A stretch of DNA of 6,020 bases from Thermotoga sp. 4484_232 (lineage in GTDB: Bacteria > Thermotogota > Thermotogae > Thermotogales > Thermotogaceae): positions 1 through 6,020 of the forward strand of contig MZGO01000068.1 of NCBI GenBank assembly GCA_002084985.1. Direction: 5' to 3'. The stretch's first letter is position 1; the number at the start of each line of letters is the position of its first letter. This document shows positions 1 to 5,733 of this stretch, piece by piece. The notes under the pieces are model-generated. The model made no database searches. It saw only the letters and a program-made list of their open reading frames with translations, and was not told the origin of the DNA. A program made the translations under genes and the position numbers.

Positions 1-165
1 TCCGATGAGAGATCGATTCTCCATGTCTCGGGACATGCGGCTGTAGATGAGATCGTTGAGTTTCTGAAAAACATAAATGCGGATCTTGTTATACCAGTTC
101 ACACAGAAAGAAGAAAAGAGTTTGCAAAATTCCTCGAGGAAAAGGGATTCAGAGTTCAGTGCTGA
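1..165 (+). CDS. C-terminal fragment of beta-CASP / metallo-beta-lactamase fold RNA-processing hydrolase (RNase J-like)
   Basis: The window opens inside this gene; only the last 54 codons and a TGA stop are present. The readable end contains VSGHAAVDEIVEFLKN at about residues 9-24 of the fragment, followed by INADLVIPVHTERRKEF. An SGHA motif, then a helix, then an (I/V)PVH motif is the usual C-terminal signature of the Zn-dependent metallo-hydrolase RNA specificity segment (RMMBL) in beta-CASP nucleases such as RNase J and CPSF73-like proteins; its histidines help form the zinc site. By family it would be a cytoplasmic metal-dependent RNA-processing or degrading enzyme. The N-terminal HxHxDH motif lies outside the window, so the exact subfamily (RNase J or a shorter beta-CASP hydrolase) cannot be decided. 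The gene ends convergently with the leftward operon, overlapping its last 10 bp, with no terminator hairpin seen between them. Confidence 0.8.
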   Translation, partial: SDERSILHVSGHAAVDEIVEFLKNINADLVIPVHTERRKEFAKFLEEKGFRVQC

Positions 166-1127
166 AAAATCCAATCGGTGATATCCTCAATGATTTTCCT
201 ATCTACATGCCCTGGCTTGAAATAATCCAAAGGAGTCGGAGCCCCTTCAACTCTCATGAAAAGATGGTTCAAATCATCGTAGAATTTGAATTTCACGTTT
301 TTCTTTCCCTCCAGAGTATTTTTCCAAATGGAGAAATCCTTGTGTGTCACCTGATAATCTTTTCCACCCTGTAGAATGAACATCGGTATGTTCAACTCTT
401 TCCCCGTTTCTAAAACGTTTCTCTTTTCAAAATCGTAGTAATAAGAAGCCGGTGCCCCCACTATGATTTCATCAGGCTTTGCTTCATGTTTTCTCAACTT
501 CTCCACACTCTTCAGAATGCTCTCTGGATCCTCTATGAAATCTATGGATGAAAGGTATCTGATCTGATCTTCTATGAGATCTACAAGACTCCGCGCACCT
601 GGTGCGAGCATTATGACACCATCTGCTTTGGATCTTTTCGCTATTTCCGGCGCAAGCATTGCTCCCAAGCTGTGTCCAAGAACGAAAACTTTCGAAACAT
701 CGCTTCGTTCTTTCAATATGGAAACAGCCTTTACCGCATCCTCTATGACTTCGTCTTCAACTGTTATATCTTTTCCCATCTTATTTCCATATAGATAAGT
801 TCTCTTGTCGTATCTTAAAACGAGTATCCCCCGTGTTGCCAAGCCCCAAGCTATATCTCTAAAAACCTTGTTTGGTCCTATGGTTTCGTCTCTATCGTTG
901 GGTCCAGATCCATGGACCAGAACGACTGCTGGGAAAGGGCCATTTCCAATAGGTCTTGTGAGAGTACCCTTTATCTCAAAATCCGTTTTAAAGGATATCT
1001 CCTCTTCAGAGAAGGCGCTTTTATCGACATAATCAGGTGGCTCATATACGAAACCTTTTGACGGTGTGAAAAAGAGCCCTGCGATTTTTCCTTCTTTATC
1101 AACCGTTTCTGCGTTATCGTATCCCAA
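156..1127 (-). CDS. Alpha/beta hydrolase (esterase) catalytic domain, 3' part of the broken EstD-like gene
   Basis: This 323-codon frame opens at a TTG (1125-1127) with no convincing ribosome binding site, so the start is only the first possible one. Residues 1-20 hold the tail of the DUF3887-like domain (KEGKIAGLFF). Residues about 45-323 form a full alpha/beta hydrolase: oxyanion-hole region VHGSGPNDRDE at 71-81, nucleophile elbow GHSLG at 151-155 (Ser153), acidic residue Asp257 in GGKDYQV, and catalytic His287 in LNHLF. The triad is intact and in canonical order. Members of this family hydrolyse short-chain acyl esters; the natural substrate is unknown. Without the upstream frame the product lacks the signal peptide and would stay in the cytoplasm if made. 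The stop codon lies 8 bp inside the end of the convergent plus-strand hydrolase gene. The family call is secure; expression from this start is doubtful. Confidence 0.6.
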   Translation of the reverse strand: MGYDNAETVDKEGKIAGLFFTPSKGFVYEPPDYVDKSAFSEEEISFKTDFEIKGTLTRPIGNGPFPAVVLVHGSGPNDRDETIGPNKVFRDIAWGLATRGILVLRYDKRTYLYGNKMGKDITVEDEVIEDAVKAVSILKERSDVSKVFVLGHSLGAMLAPEIAKRSKADGVIMLAPGARSLVDLIEDQIRYLSSIDFIEDPESILKSVEKLRKHEAKPDEIIVGAPASYYYDFEKRNVLETGKELNIPMFILQGGKDYQVTHKDFSIWKNTLEGKKNVKFKFYDDLNHLFMRVEGAPTPLDYFKPGHVDRKIIEDITDWIFQH

Positions 1128-1306
1128 ACGATTTCGAGCTTCTTGGAAGGAAGCTGTGCTTTCATGGCATCCGCTTGCATATCATACGCCCTTTCAAAAT
1201 CTCCTTTTATGATGAAGTTCAGGTATTCGTTGGCCACATCGACAGGATTCACTCCCAGAATCAGAGTGCTTATGACAAGAAAGGTAAAGAAAAGAGCTCT
1301 TTTCAT
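971..1306 (-). CDS. Signal peptide and DUF3887-like N-terminal fragment, 5' part of the broken EstD-like gene
   Basis: This is the translated product expected from the operon's own start signals: 111 codons from the ATG at 1304-1306. Residues 1-18 are a basic-then-hydrophobic signal peptide, and residues about 20-66 carry the first half of the DUF3887-like domain. From about residue 67 the frame is out of register (KRLIKKEKSQGSFSHRQ...), an Arg/Lys/Ser-rich tail without homology that ends at 971. The fragment would be exported but contains no catalytic residue. It is listed separately so a reader can see both halves of the disrupted gene; it is unlikely to be an independent functional gene. 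Confidence 0.5.
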   Translation of the reverse strand: MKRALFFTFLVISTLILGVNPVDVANEYLNFIIKGDFERAYDMQADAMKAQLPSKKLEIVWDTITQKRLIKKEKSQGSFSHRQKVSYMSHLIMSIKAPSLKRRYPLKRILR

Positions 1307-1635
1307 GTTCTCCCTCCTTTCCTTCTGATTTTCACAGCAGTTCCATAGGCCAACATCTCGGCAGCACCACTCATCACCGAAGAGCTCCCGAGTCTAACAC
1401 CGATTATGGCGTCGGCTCCCATTTTCTCAGCTTCATCTATCATCCTCTGGATAGCGATGTTTCTCGATTCTGTTAACATCTCTGTGTAAGCTTTTATCTC
1501 ACCACCCGCCAGAGTTTTGAAGAAGGCTCCGATATCCCTCCCAAGATGTTTAGACCTTACGGTGTTTCCAACGACAAGTCCCAAAACTCCCACAATTTCA
1601 TAACCAGGAACCTCGTTCGTTGTAACGACTATCAT
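1303..1635 (-). CDS. UPF0145 / YbjQ-family protein, 110 residues
   Basis: The product matches the YbjQ/UPF0145 family (annotated in databases as a putative heavy-metal-binding domain) from its first residues: MIVVTTNEVPGYEIVGVLG, VVGNTVRSKHLGRDIGA at about 23-39, the helix EMLTESRNIAIQRMIDEA at about 53-70, and GADAIIGVRLGSS at about 73-85. Length fits the usual 100-110 residues. The family forms small ring-like oligomers; its biochemical role is not established and metal binding is not evident from this sequence. The start is set by a perfect GGAGGTGA (1641-1648) 5 nt before the ATG. An in-frame extension up to 1734 would run back into the permease gene and adds a Cys/Phe/Leu-rich stretch with no homology. 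The gene begins 13 bp after the permease stop and overlaps the esterase start by 4 bp, so it is part of the same operon. Confidence 0.88.
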   Translation of the reverse strand: MIVVTTNEVPGYEIVGVLGLVVGNTVRSKHLGRDIGAFFKTLAGGEIKAYTEMLTESRNIAIQRMIDEAEKMGADAIIGVRLGSSSVMSGAAEMLAYGTAVKIRRKGGRT

Positions 1636-1640
1636 GAGGC

Positions 1641-1648
1641 TCACCTCC
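1641..1648 (-). promoter_or_regulatory. Ribosome binding site that fixes the UPF0145 start
   Basis: The minus strand reads GGAGGTGA, fully complementary to the 16S rRNA 3' end, 5 nt before the ATG at 1633-1635. It lies in the 13-bp gap after the permease stop and rules against the 33-codon longer start. Confidence 0.85.
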
Positions 1649-2392
1649 TCAAATATCTTTTTCCTTAAAAACCAAGTAGGAAGTGAGGATAAAAACAAGA
1701 GACATGATTGAGAGGAACACAGTGTAGGAAACATTTATTCCTTCTCCTCTCATAATACTGGATCCAAGGATGTATCTGTACGTGTTCAAAAACCTCAACG
1801 GTTTTATGAGCCCCACAACGGTGGTTATTGCTATCAGTCCAAGGGAGAGCAACAACGGTCTCACTTGATCTTCGAAAATCGTCGAAAAAAGCAATGTTAT
1901 CGAAAACCAGAACAATCCTCCAACCAGGATATGAACCATGTACTGGTAAGAGTAGACACTTTCAAAATCCTTACCAGCTATTGAAGAATAAATAACCGGT
2001 AGGATAGAGAAGAAGGCAAGTTCTATCGTCATTACAAAAATCGCAGTTAAAGTTTTCGACAGAAAAACGTACCTCCTGCTCTTTCTAACCAAGAGGAATT
2101 CCATAGTTCCATTCTCGTATTCCCTTGAAAACAGGGGAAAGGCGAATAGAACACCTATAATCGGTATTATCTGTCCCAGGTTCTTTCCAAACCATTGAGA
2201 ATATATGTAGAAATTCCACTCTTTTAATTTCTCAACAGGGAAACTACCTGCATATTTCTTAACGATATCTTTGTACTCTTCCATGAGCCCTAGGAGCTTT
2301 CCTTGAAAGGGAGCAAGGGTGAAGAAAAGAACGAGACAGACAACAAGAATTGCCAGGGATCTGACTCTCATATCGTATAGTTCTTTTATCAT
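1649..2392 (-). CDS. ABC-2 type transporter permease, 247 residues
   Basis: This is an integral membrane subunit with about six hydrophobic segments, at roughly residues 12-28, 71-88, 112-138, 149-171, 178-195 and 222-242. Between segments 2 and 3 it carries SREYENGTMEFLLVRKSRRY at 89-108, the (R)EYExGTxExLL...SR motif typical of ABC-2 exporters (cytoplasmic coupling helix region). A long soluble loop (about 29-70) follows the first segment. The ATG overlaps the ATPase stop in an ATGA arrangement, with GGAGGG (2400-2405) 7 nt upstream, so translation is coupled. It is the only permease in the operon, so a homodimer paired with two copies of the ATPase is expected. Substrate is unknown; by analogy with Ytr-type systems it may export or counter an envelope-active compound, but nothing in the sequence fixes this. 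Confidence 0.88.
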   Translation of the reverse strand: MIKELYDMRVRSLAILVVCLVLFFTLAPFQGKLLGLMEEYKDIVKKYAGSFPVEKLKEWNFYIYSQWFGKNLGQIIPIIGVLFAFPLFSREYENGTMEFLLVRKSRRYVFLSKTLTAIFVMTIELAFFSILPVIYSSIAGKDFESVYSYQYMVHILVGGLFWFSITLLFSTIFEDQVRPLLLSLGLIAITTVVGLIKPLRFLNTYRYILGSSIMRGEGINVSYTVFLSIMSLVFILTSYLVFKEKDI

Positions 2393-3171
2393 CTTCTATC
2401 CCTCCTAACGATGGCCTCGAATATGACATCGAAACCAACGTGTTCGTATTCGGAGCCAGCATTCTCTCTTTTCACGATGTATACTTCTTCATCTTCCGTT
2501 TCTTTCCATCTGTAACCATTCACTTTCTCTCCTTTTTTAACAGTAACTGCAACATATTTCTCCTTTATAGTATCGAGATAATCCATCTCCAAGATCTGAC
2601 CTTCAGACATGATAGCAACCCTGTCGGCCACTTTTTCAACCTCTGCCAATATGTGACTTGTATAGAGAACCGCCTTACCTTCATAAGAAAGCCCTCTGAT
2701 CTTCTCTATGATCCTGTTTCTCATCACCGGATCCAATCCCCATGTGGGTTCATCGAGAATGTAAATATCCGCATTTTGAGAAAGAAGAAGTGCAAGATAA
2801 ACCTGTGTCACCCATCCATGGGAGAGATTCGCTATCTTCTCTTTCAGATCTATCTGAAAATCCGACAGAAGTCTATACGCTTTGTCCTTATCGAACTCTT
2901 CAGTGTAATAATCCGCTATCTCCACCATCTTTTTGACTGTGAAGTACCTATAGAGCTCTTTTTTTTCTGGAAGGTACGCGTATTTTCCATCGATTTCGAC
3001 TTTCCCAGAATCTTTTTTCCTGAGACCAACAATGCATTTCAAGGTTGTGGTTTTACCGGCACCGTTTGGGCCAAGAAGAGCAAAGATTTCACCTTTGTTC
3101 ACTTCAAAGCTGATATCGTTCACCGCGACTTTGTTGCCATAACTCTTTTTCAACCCTTCAACTCTCAACAT
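2389..3171 (-). CDS. ABC transporter ATP-binding protein, 260 residues (YtrB/CcmA-like)
   Basis: This is the cytoplasmic ATPase that powers the adjacent ABC-2 permease. Numbered from the ATG at 3169-3171: Walker A GPNGAGKTT at 34-42, a Q-loop region YAYLPEKKELY at 64-74, ABC signature LSHGW at 116-120, Walker B YILDE at 137-141, D-loop GLD at 145-147 and switch histidine His173 in TSHI. The Q-loop carries Glu where many ABC proteins have Gln, and the signature is LSHGW rather than LSGGQ; related drug- and lantibiotic-type ATPases also vary here. Residues about 200-260 form a Lys/Glu-rich C-terminal tail beyond the nucleotide-binding core. The start is set by GGAGGTGA (3177-3184) 5 nt upstream; a start five codons earlier would bury that site. 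It overlaps the regulator gene by 14 bp and the permease by 4 bp. Substrate is not predictable. Confidence 0.93.
   Translation of the reverse strand: MLRVEGLKKSYGNKVAVNDISFEVNKGEIFALLGPNGAGKTTTLKCIVGLRKKDSGKVEIDGKYAYLPEKKELYRYFTVKKMVEIADYYTEEFDKDKAYRLLSDFQIDLKEKIANLSHGWVTQVYLALLLSQNADIYILDEPTWGLDPVMRNRIIEKIRGLSYEGKAVLYTSHILAEVEKVADRVAIMSEGQILEMDYLDTIKEKYVAVTVKKGEKVNGYRWKETEDEEVYIVKRENAGSEYEHVGFDVIFEAIVRRDRR
2400..2405 (-). promoter_or_regulatory. Ribosome binding site of the permease
   Basis: GGAGGG on the minus strand, 7 nt before the permease ATG and inside the last codons of the ATPase gene. It supports translational coupling at the 4-bp ATGA overlap. Confidence 0.75.
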
Positions 3172-3535
3172 TTCTCTCACCTCCATACACTTCTCTCAGA
3201 ATGCCTTCGAGTTTTTCGTACTCTATCCCATCTTCTTTCAAAGCCAAGGCCATCTTTCTGAACTCTTCCAATTTTTTTCCAAGAAACCTCTCTGCATCCA
3301 ATCCTTCAACCACGTATCCCTCACCTCTTACGACCTTCAAAGTTCCTTCCAAAACCAATTCTCTATAGGCTCTAGATACGGTGTTCAGATTAACACCAAG
3401 ATCTTTAGCGAGAGATCTTATGGACGGTACAAAAGCTCCTTTTTTCAGTTTCCCCGTTGCAATCATGGACTTTATCTTCTCTTTTATTTGTTTGTACACC
3501 GGTACATGGGAGTTGAAATCGATAGAGAACCACAT
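3158..3535 (-). CDS. GntR-family transcriptional regulator, YtrA subfamily, 125 residues
   Basis: This is a DNA-binding repressor-type protein. Residues about 11-77 form the GntR winged helix: VYKQIKEKIKSMIATGKLKKG, then PSIRSLAKDLGVN, recognition helix NLNTVSRAYREL at 49-60, and the wing LKVVRGEGYVV at 66-76. Only about 48 residues follow, a Lys/Glu-rich helical stretch. This short C-terminus, too small for an FadR- or UbiC-type ligand domain, is the mark of the YtrA subfamily, whose genes usually precede and control ABC transporter genes. Here it is the first gene of such an operon. The ATG has GGTGGTGA (3541-3548) 5 nt upstream. The promoter contains a perfect 24-bp palindrome, so self-repression is likely. 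The inducing signal is unknown; YtrA relatives in Firmicutes respond to cell-wall-active antibiotics, but carrying this over is inference. Confidence 0.92.
   Translation of the reverse strand: MWFSIDFNSHVPVYKQIKEKIKSMIATGKLKKGAFVPSIRSLAKDLGVNLNTVSRAYRELVLEGTLKVVRGEGYVVEGLDAERFLGKKLEEFRKMALALKEDGIEYEKLEGILREVYGGERNVES
3177..3184 (-). promoter_or_regulatory. Ribosome binding site that fixes the ABC ATPase start
   Basis: GGAGGTGA on the minus strand, 5 nt before the ATG at 3169-3171 and inside the last codons of the GntR gene. The ATG at 3184-3186 overlaps this site and has no site of its own at a suitable distance, so the shorter 260-residue product is preferred. Confidence 0.85.
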
Positions 3536-3548
3536 TTAAATCACCACC

Positions 3549-3572
3549 ACTGTAATATTATAATATTACAGT
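3549..3572. promoter_or_regulatory. Perfect 24-bp palindrome, probable GntR (YtrA-type) operator
   Basis: The plus strand reads ACTGTAATATTA followed directly by its exact reverse complement, with no spacer; symmetry breaks at the next base on each side. The outer GT...AC half-site positions fit the general pattern of GntR-family operators. The site lies 13 bp before the GntR start codon and covers the -10 element of the leftward promoter, so a bound dimer would block transcription. It is placed to control its own operon and sits more than 120 bp from the rightward promoter. Confidence 0.78.
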
Positions 3573-3583
3573 ATAAATGTCAA
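3557..3583 (-). promoter_or_regulatory. Leftward sigma-A-type promoter of the gntR-ABC operon
   Basis: On the minus strand a perfect TTGACA -35 (3578-3583) is followed by TATAAT (3557-3562) after 15 bp. TAATAT, two bases further downstream, gives a 17-bp spacer and may be the element actually used. The -10 lies in the centre of the 24-bp palindrome. The expected transcript start is near 3550, giving a leader of only about 15 nt. Confidence 0.7.
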
Positions 3584-3602
3584 ATTAAAGGATCCATATA
3601 AA

Positions 3603-3646
3603 ATTTGATCAAATCAATATTATTTTAAATCTTTTAAAAAAGATTT
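3603..3646. repeat. Two short palindromes in the AT-rich divergent intergenic region
   Basis: ATTTGATCAAAT at 3603-3614 is a perfect 12-bp palindrome. AAATCTTTT (3627-3635) and AAAAGATTT (3638-3646) form a perfect 9-bp inverted repeat separated by 2 bp. Both lie between the leftward promoter and the rightward -10, so they are upstream of both transcripts and are not terminators. They could be binding sites for an unknown regulator of the chemoreceptor, or chance symmetry in AT-rich DNA. Confidence 0.4.
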
Positions 3647-3695
3647 CGATATTTCTCAGTAATTCTCCAATTCTATATGAAGTTTAATGTCTTTA

Positions 3696-3704
3696 TGATA
3701 TAAT
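3696..3704 (+). promoter_or_regulatory. Extended -10 promoter for the chemoreceptor gene
   Basis: The sequence TGATATAAT is a consensus TATAAT (3699-3704) preceded by TG one base upstream, the extended -10 form. No good TTGACA-like -35 lies 16-18 bp upstream, which is typical of promoters that depend on the extended element. The expected start is near 3711, giving a leader of about 45 nt. No sigma-28 (flagellar) consensus was seen. Confidence 0.62.
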
Positions 3705-3741
3705 CCTGCCAGGAAAATGATGGTATCTTTGTTAAATTCAC

Positions 3742-3749
3742 AGGAGGTG
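3742..3749 (+). promoter_or_regulatory. Ribosome binding site of the chemoreceptor gene
   Basis: AGGAGGTG lies 7 nt before the ATG at 3757-3759. It favours this start over the in-frame ATG two codons later (3763). Confidence 0.85.
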
Positions 3750-3756
3750 CCAGGGG

Positions 3757-5724
3757 ATGAATATGAAAACACGAATAATAATTCTCGTAGCTGTGAGCGT
3801 CATCATATCAGCAGGCCTTGTTACCTTCATAACCTCAACAAAAAATTATGGCATAATACGTGACAAAACACTCGAGATAGAGAGATTAACGTACAGAATC
3901 CTCGCCGGCGATATCCTGAAATCTCTGGATGAGAAGATCACCCCCGTTGTGAAAGAAGCTTTAGAAGGATCATTATACACTGCCTTCAGGTACAGAGAGC
4001 AGAAGGATATGCTGGCGAGTGTTCTGAAAAGCTATTTATATACCTTTCAAGAGTACGGAGCAACCGATGTTTTCATAGCTTCCCTGGATGGGGAATTCTC
4101 GTCGACCAAGATGGATGGGGATATATCAGATCTTGAGGGTTTTAAAGAATTGGTGACGGAAAATGCGACTTTCACGCTGGTTGTACCTTACGAGTGGAAT
4201 GGCGAAGACTCATTGATTGTTATGGCAACAGCCAGAGATTTCAGCGGAGACCCCGTTGGTGTTTTCGGTGTTGTCTATCCTCAGAAAGTTCTGAACTCTC
4301 TTATTGAGGGAAAGAAAGTTGGAAGAACCGGGGTCGTTTACATATTGAACAGAGAGGGAAAAGTTGTCGCATGTTCCAGACAAAGCGTAATGGATCTGGG
4401 AAATGATGAAAGTACTTTAAGATTCATCGACGAGGTACTTTCCAAGGATGAGGGAACAGGAAGCTATCTTTACAAGAAAGAACGATACACAGCGGTCTTT
4501 GGGAAATTAGGTGACTATCCCTTGAAAGCAGTCGTCAGTGTGCCTGAGAAAGAGGTAGTGGAAGTGGCCAGAGAGTCAGTTCTCATGTCGATCTATGTAA
4601 CTGTCGCTGTCGTGATAATCGCCGCTCTGGTTGCTTTCTTCATAACCCGTGGCATTGTGAAACCCATGTACAGATTGAAAGAGCTTTCGTTGAAGATAGC
4701 CGAAGGCGACCTGACGGTGGAAATACCAACGCTGGGAAAGGATGAAGTTGGAGAACTTGGCTCTGCTTTCAAGAAGGTCGTTGAAGCTTTCAAAAACACG
4801 ATAGCCGAAGTCACGAATTTAAGTGCTCAGGTTGTGAACATATCTTCTCTTCTCAACAGCCTGGTTGAAGAGGCACGATCGAGATCCAAGGAGGCAACAA
4901 GGGTTGTGAATGAAATAGAGAACTCCGTTGAGGATGTTTCGAAGGCTGTAGCAGAGGGTGATAAAGGGATGGAGGATATATCAAACGGTGCTCAGAACAT
5001 AGCACTCAGTGCCGAAAAGCTTTCTGAAGATTCCGATACCATGCGAGATCTTGCTCAAACTGCGGGAAAAGAACTTGAGAATCAGAGGGAAAGTGTTCTA
5101 GAAGCTAGTAAAATGACTGAGGAGATGCGAAAATCAATAGAAGAGATGGTAAATCTAAGTAATCAAATAGTGGGAATCCTTGAAACCATCGGTAATATAG
5201 CTGAGCAGACGAATTTACTCGCATTGAATGCGGCGATAGAGGCTGCAAGAGCGGGAGAAGCTGGTCGTGGTTTTGCAGTTGTTGCGGATGAGATAAGAAA
5301 ACTAGCTGAGGAGAGCCGTAACGCCACTTCACAGATAGCAGAAATACTTGAAGGGGTGAAGAAACAAGCCAGAGAAGTGGCGGATAGAAGCTCGAGAGTG
5401 GAAGAGAGCATGAAGGAGTTGGTCGATATGTCTTCTGTTGTGAACGAGAAAGTGAAAGTTCTCTTAGAAAGGATAGATTCCATAAACAGCATGACGGATG
5501 ATCTTGCGGGAACGAGTGAGGAACAGAGCGCTGCTACTCAGGAAGTTAAGGCCGTAATGGAAAGGATCGTCAACACCATTCAAAGCGTTGAGGGGAGAGT
5601 AAATTCCATAATAGAACACACATCGAAGGAAACGGATCAAATAAATGAAATCAAAAACTTTGCTGGAGAGCTCGAAGAAAGTGTGAAAAGGTTGAACAGC
5701 TATATCGGGAAGTTTAAGATCTGA
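3757..5724 (+). CDS. Methyl-accepting chemotaxis protein with Cache sensor domain, 655 residues
   Basis: This is a transmembrane chemoreceptor that senses a ligand outside the membrane and controls CheA kinase through CheW. Domains in order: membrane segment 1 at about 7-25; extracytoplasmic double-Cache-type sensor at about 30-270 (second lobe marked by [19 protein letters not shown] at 189-207); membrane segment 2 at about 276-297; HAMP at about 298-350 with the usual IVKP and [10 protein letters not shown] motifs; then a long coiled-coil hairpin to the C-terminus. The signalling tip, around [20 protein letters not shown] at 483-502 and [18 protein letters not shown] at 503-520, is fully conserved. 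[10 protein letters not shown] at 585-594 fits a methylation-site consensus. About 150 residues lie on each side of the tip, consistent with the 44-heptad class common in Thermotoga. No NWETF-like CheR tether is present. The RxWY amino-acid-binding motif of dCache receptors is not seen, so the ligand is open. Confidence 0.95.
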   Translation: MNMKTRIIILVAVSVIISAGLVTFITSTKNYGIIRDKTLEIERLTYRILAGDILKSLDEKITPVVKEALEGSLYTAFRYREQKDMLASVLKSYLYTFQEYGATDVFIASLDGEFSSTKMDGDISDLEGFKELVTENATFTLVVPYEWNGEDSLIVMATARDFSGDPVGVFGVVYPQKVLNSLIEGKKVGRTGVVYILNREGKVVACSRQSVMDLGNDESTLRFIDEVLSKDEGTGSYLYKKERYTAVFGKLGDYPLKAVVSVPEKEVVEVARESVLMSIYVTVAVVIIAALVAFFITRGIVKPMYRLKELSLKIAEGDLTVEIPTLGKDEVGELGSAFKKVVEAFKNTIAEVTNLSAQVVNISSLLNSLVEEARSRSKEATRVVNEIENSVEDVSKAVAEGDKGMEDISNGAQNIALSAEKLSEDSDTMRDLAQTAGKELENQRESVLEASKMTEEMRKSIEEMVNLSNQIVGILETIGNIAEQTNLLALNAAIEAARAGEAGRGFAVVADEIRKLAEESRNATSQIAEILEGVKKQAREVADRSSRVEESMKELVDMSSVVNEKVKVLLERIDSINSMTDDLAGTSEEQSAATQEVKAVMERIVNTIQSVEGRVNSIIEHTSKETDQINEIKNFAGELEESVKRLNSYIGKFKI

Positions 5725-5733
5725 AGAGGGATC

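Larger units (their letters stand above)
156..1306 (-). pseudogene. EstD-like secreted esterase (DUF3887-like domain plus alpha/beta hydrolase), disrupted by an internal deletion/frameshift
   Basis: The locus starts at an ATG (1304-1306) that overlaps the UPF0145 stop by 4 bp and has GGAGGG (1312-1317) 5 nt upstream. The first frame encodes a Sec-type signal peptide (MKRALFFTFLVISTLILG, no lipobox Cys) and then a DUF3887-like start (VDVANEYLNFIIKGDFERAYD, later LPSKKLEIVWDTI). Near 1098-1120 the homology moves to another frame: ETVDKEGKIAGLFF, the normal end of that domain, continues into a complete alpha/beta hydrolase ending at 156. Joining both parts gives about 383 residues. I recall T. 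maritima EstD as 412 residues with triad Ser243/Asp347/His378. The Ser-to-Asp spacing here is also 104 and Asp-to-His is 30 against 31. About 30 residues therefore appear missing, which fits a deletion of roughly 90 nt not divisible by three rather than a one-base error. The secreted enzyme cannot be made without recoding; the catalytic part alone might be. Confidence 0.72.

Noticed and set aside
1085..1100. Programmed frameshifting at the short A-run (GGAAAAATCG on the minus strand) as the explanation for the split esterase
   Set aside because: No canonical slippery heptamer is present, and a slip here would still leave about 30 residues of the expected domain missing; a deletion explains the data better.
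1636..1734. N-terminal 33-residue extension of the UPF0145 protein
   Set aside because: It would overlap the permease gene, has no family similarity, and the perfect GGAGGTGA at 1641-1648 points to the start at 1635.
3172..3186. Five-codon longer start for the ABC ATPase
   Set aside because: The ATG at 3184-3186 sits on the strong ribosome binding site that serves the ATG at 3169-3171, and family alignment begins at MLRVEGL.
2440..3261. Long plus-strand open frame (273 codons) opposite the ABC ATPase and the end of the GntR gene
   Set aside because: It is antisense to a gene with complete ABC motifs, is Phe/His/Cys/Ser-rich with no recognisable domain, and has no ribosome binding site.
3627..3646. 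Inverted repeat as a rho-independent terminator
   Set aside because: It is AT-only apart from one G-C pair per arm and lies upstream of both divergent genes, where no transcript is expected to end.
5163..5492. Minus-strand open frame inside the chemoreceptor signalling domain
   Set aside because: It is a shadow of the conserved coiled-coil coding frame, Ser/Ala/Phe-rich, with no domain or start signal.
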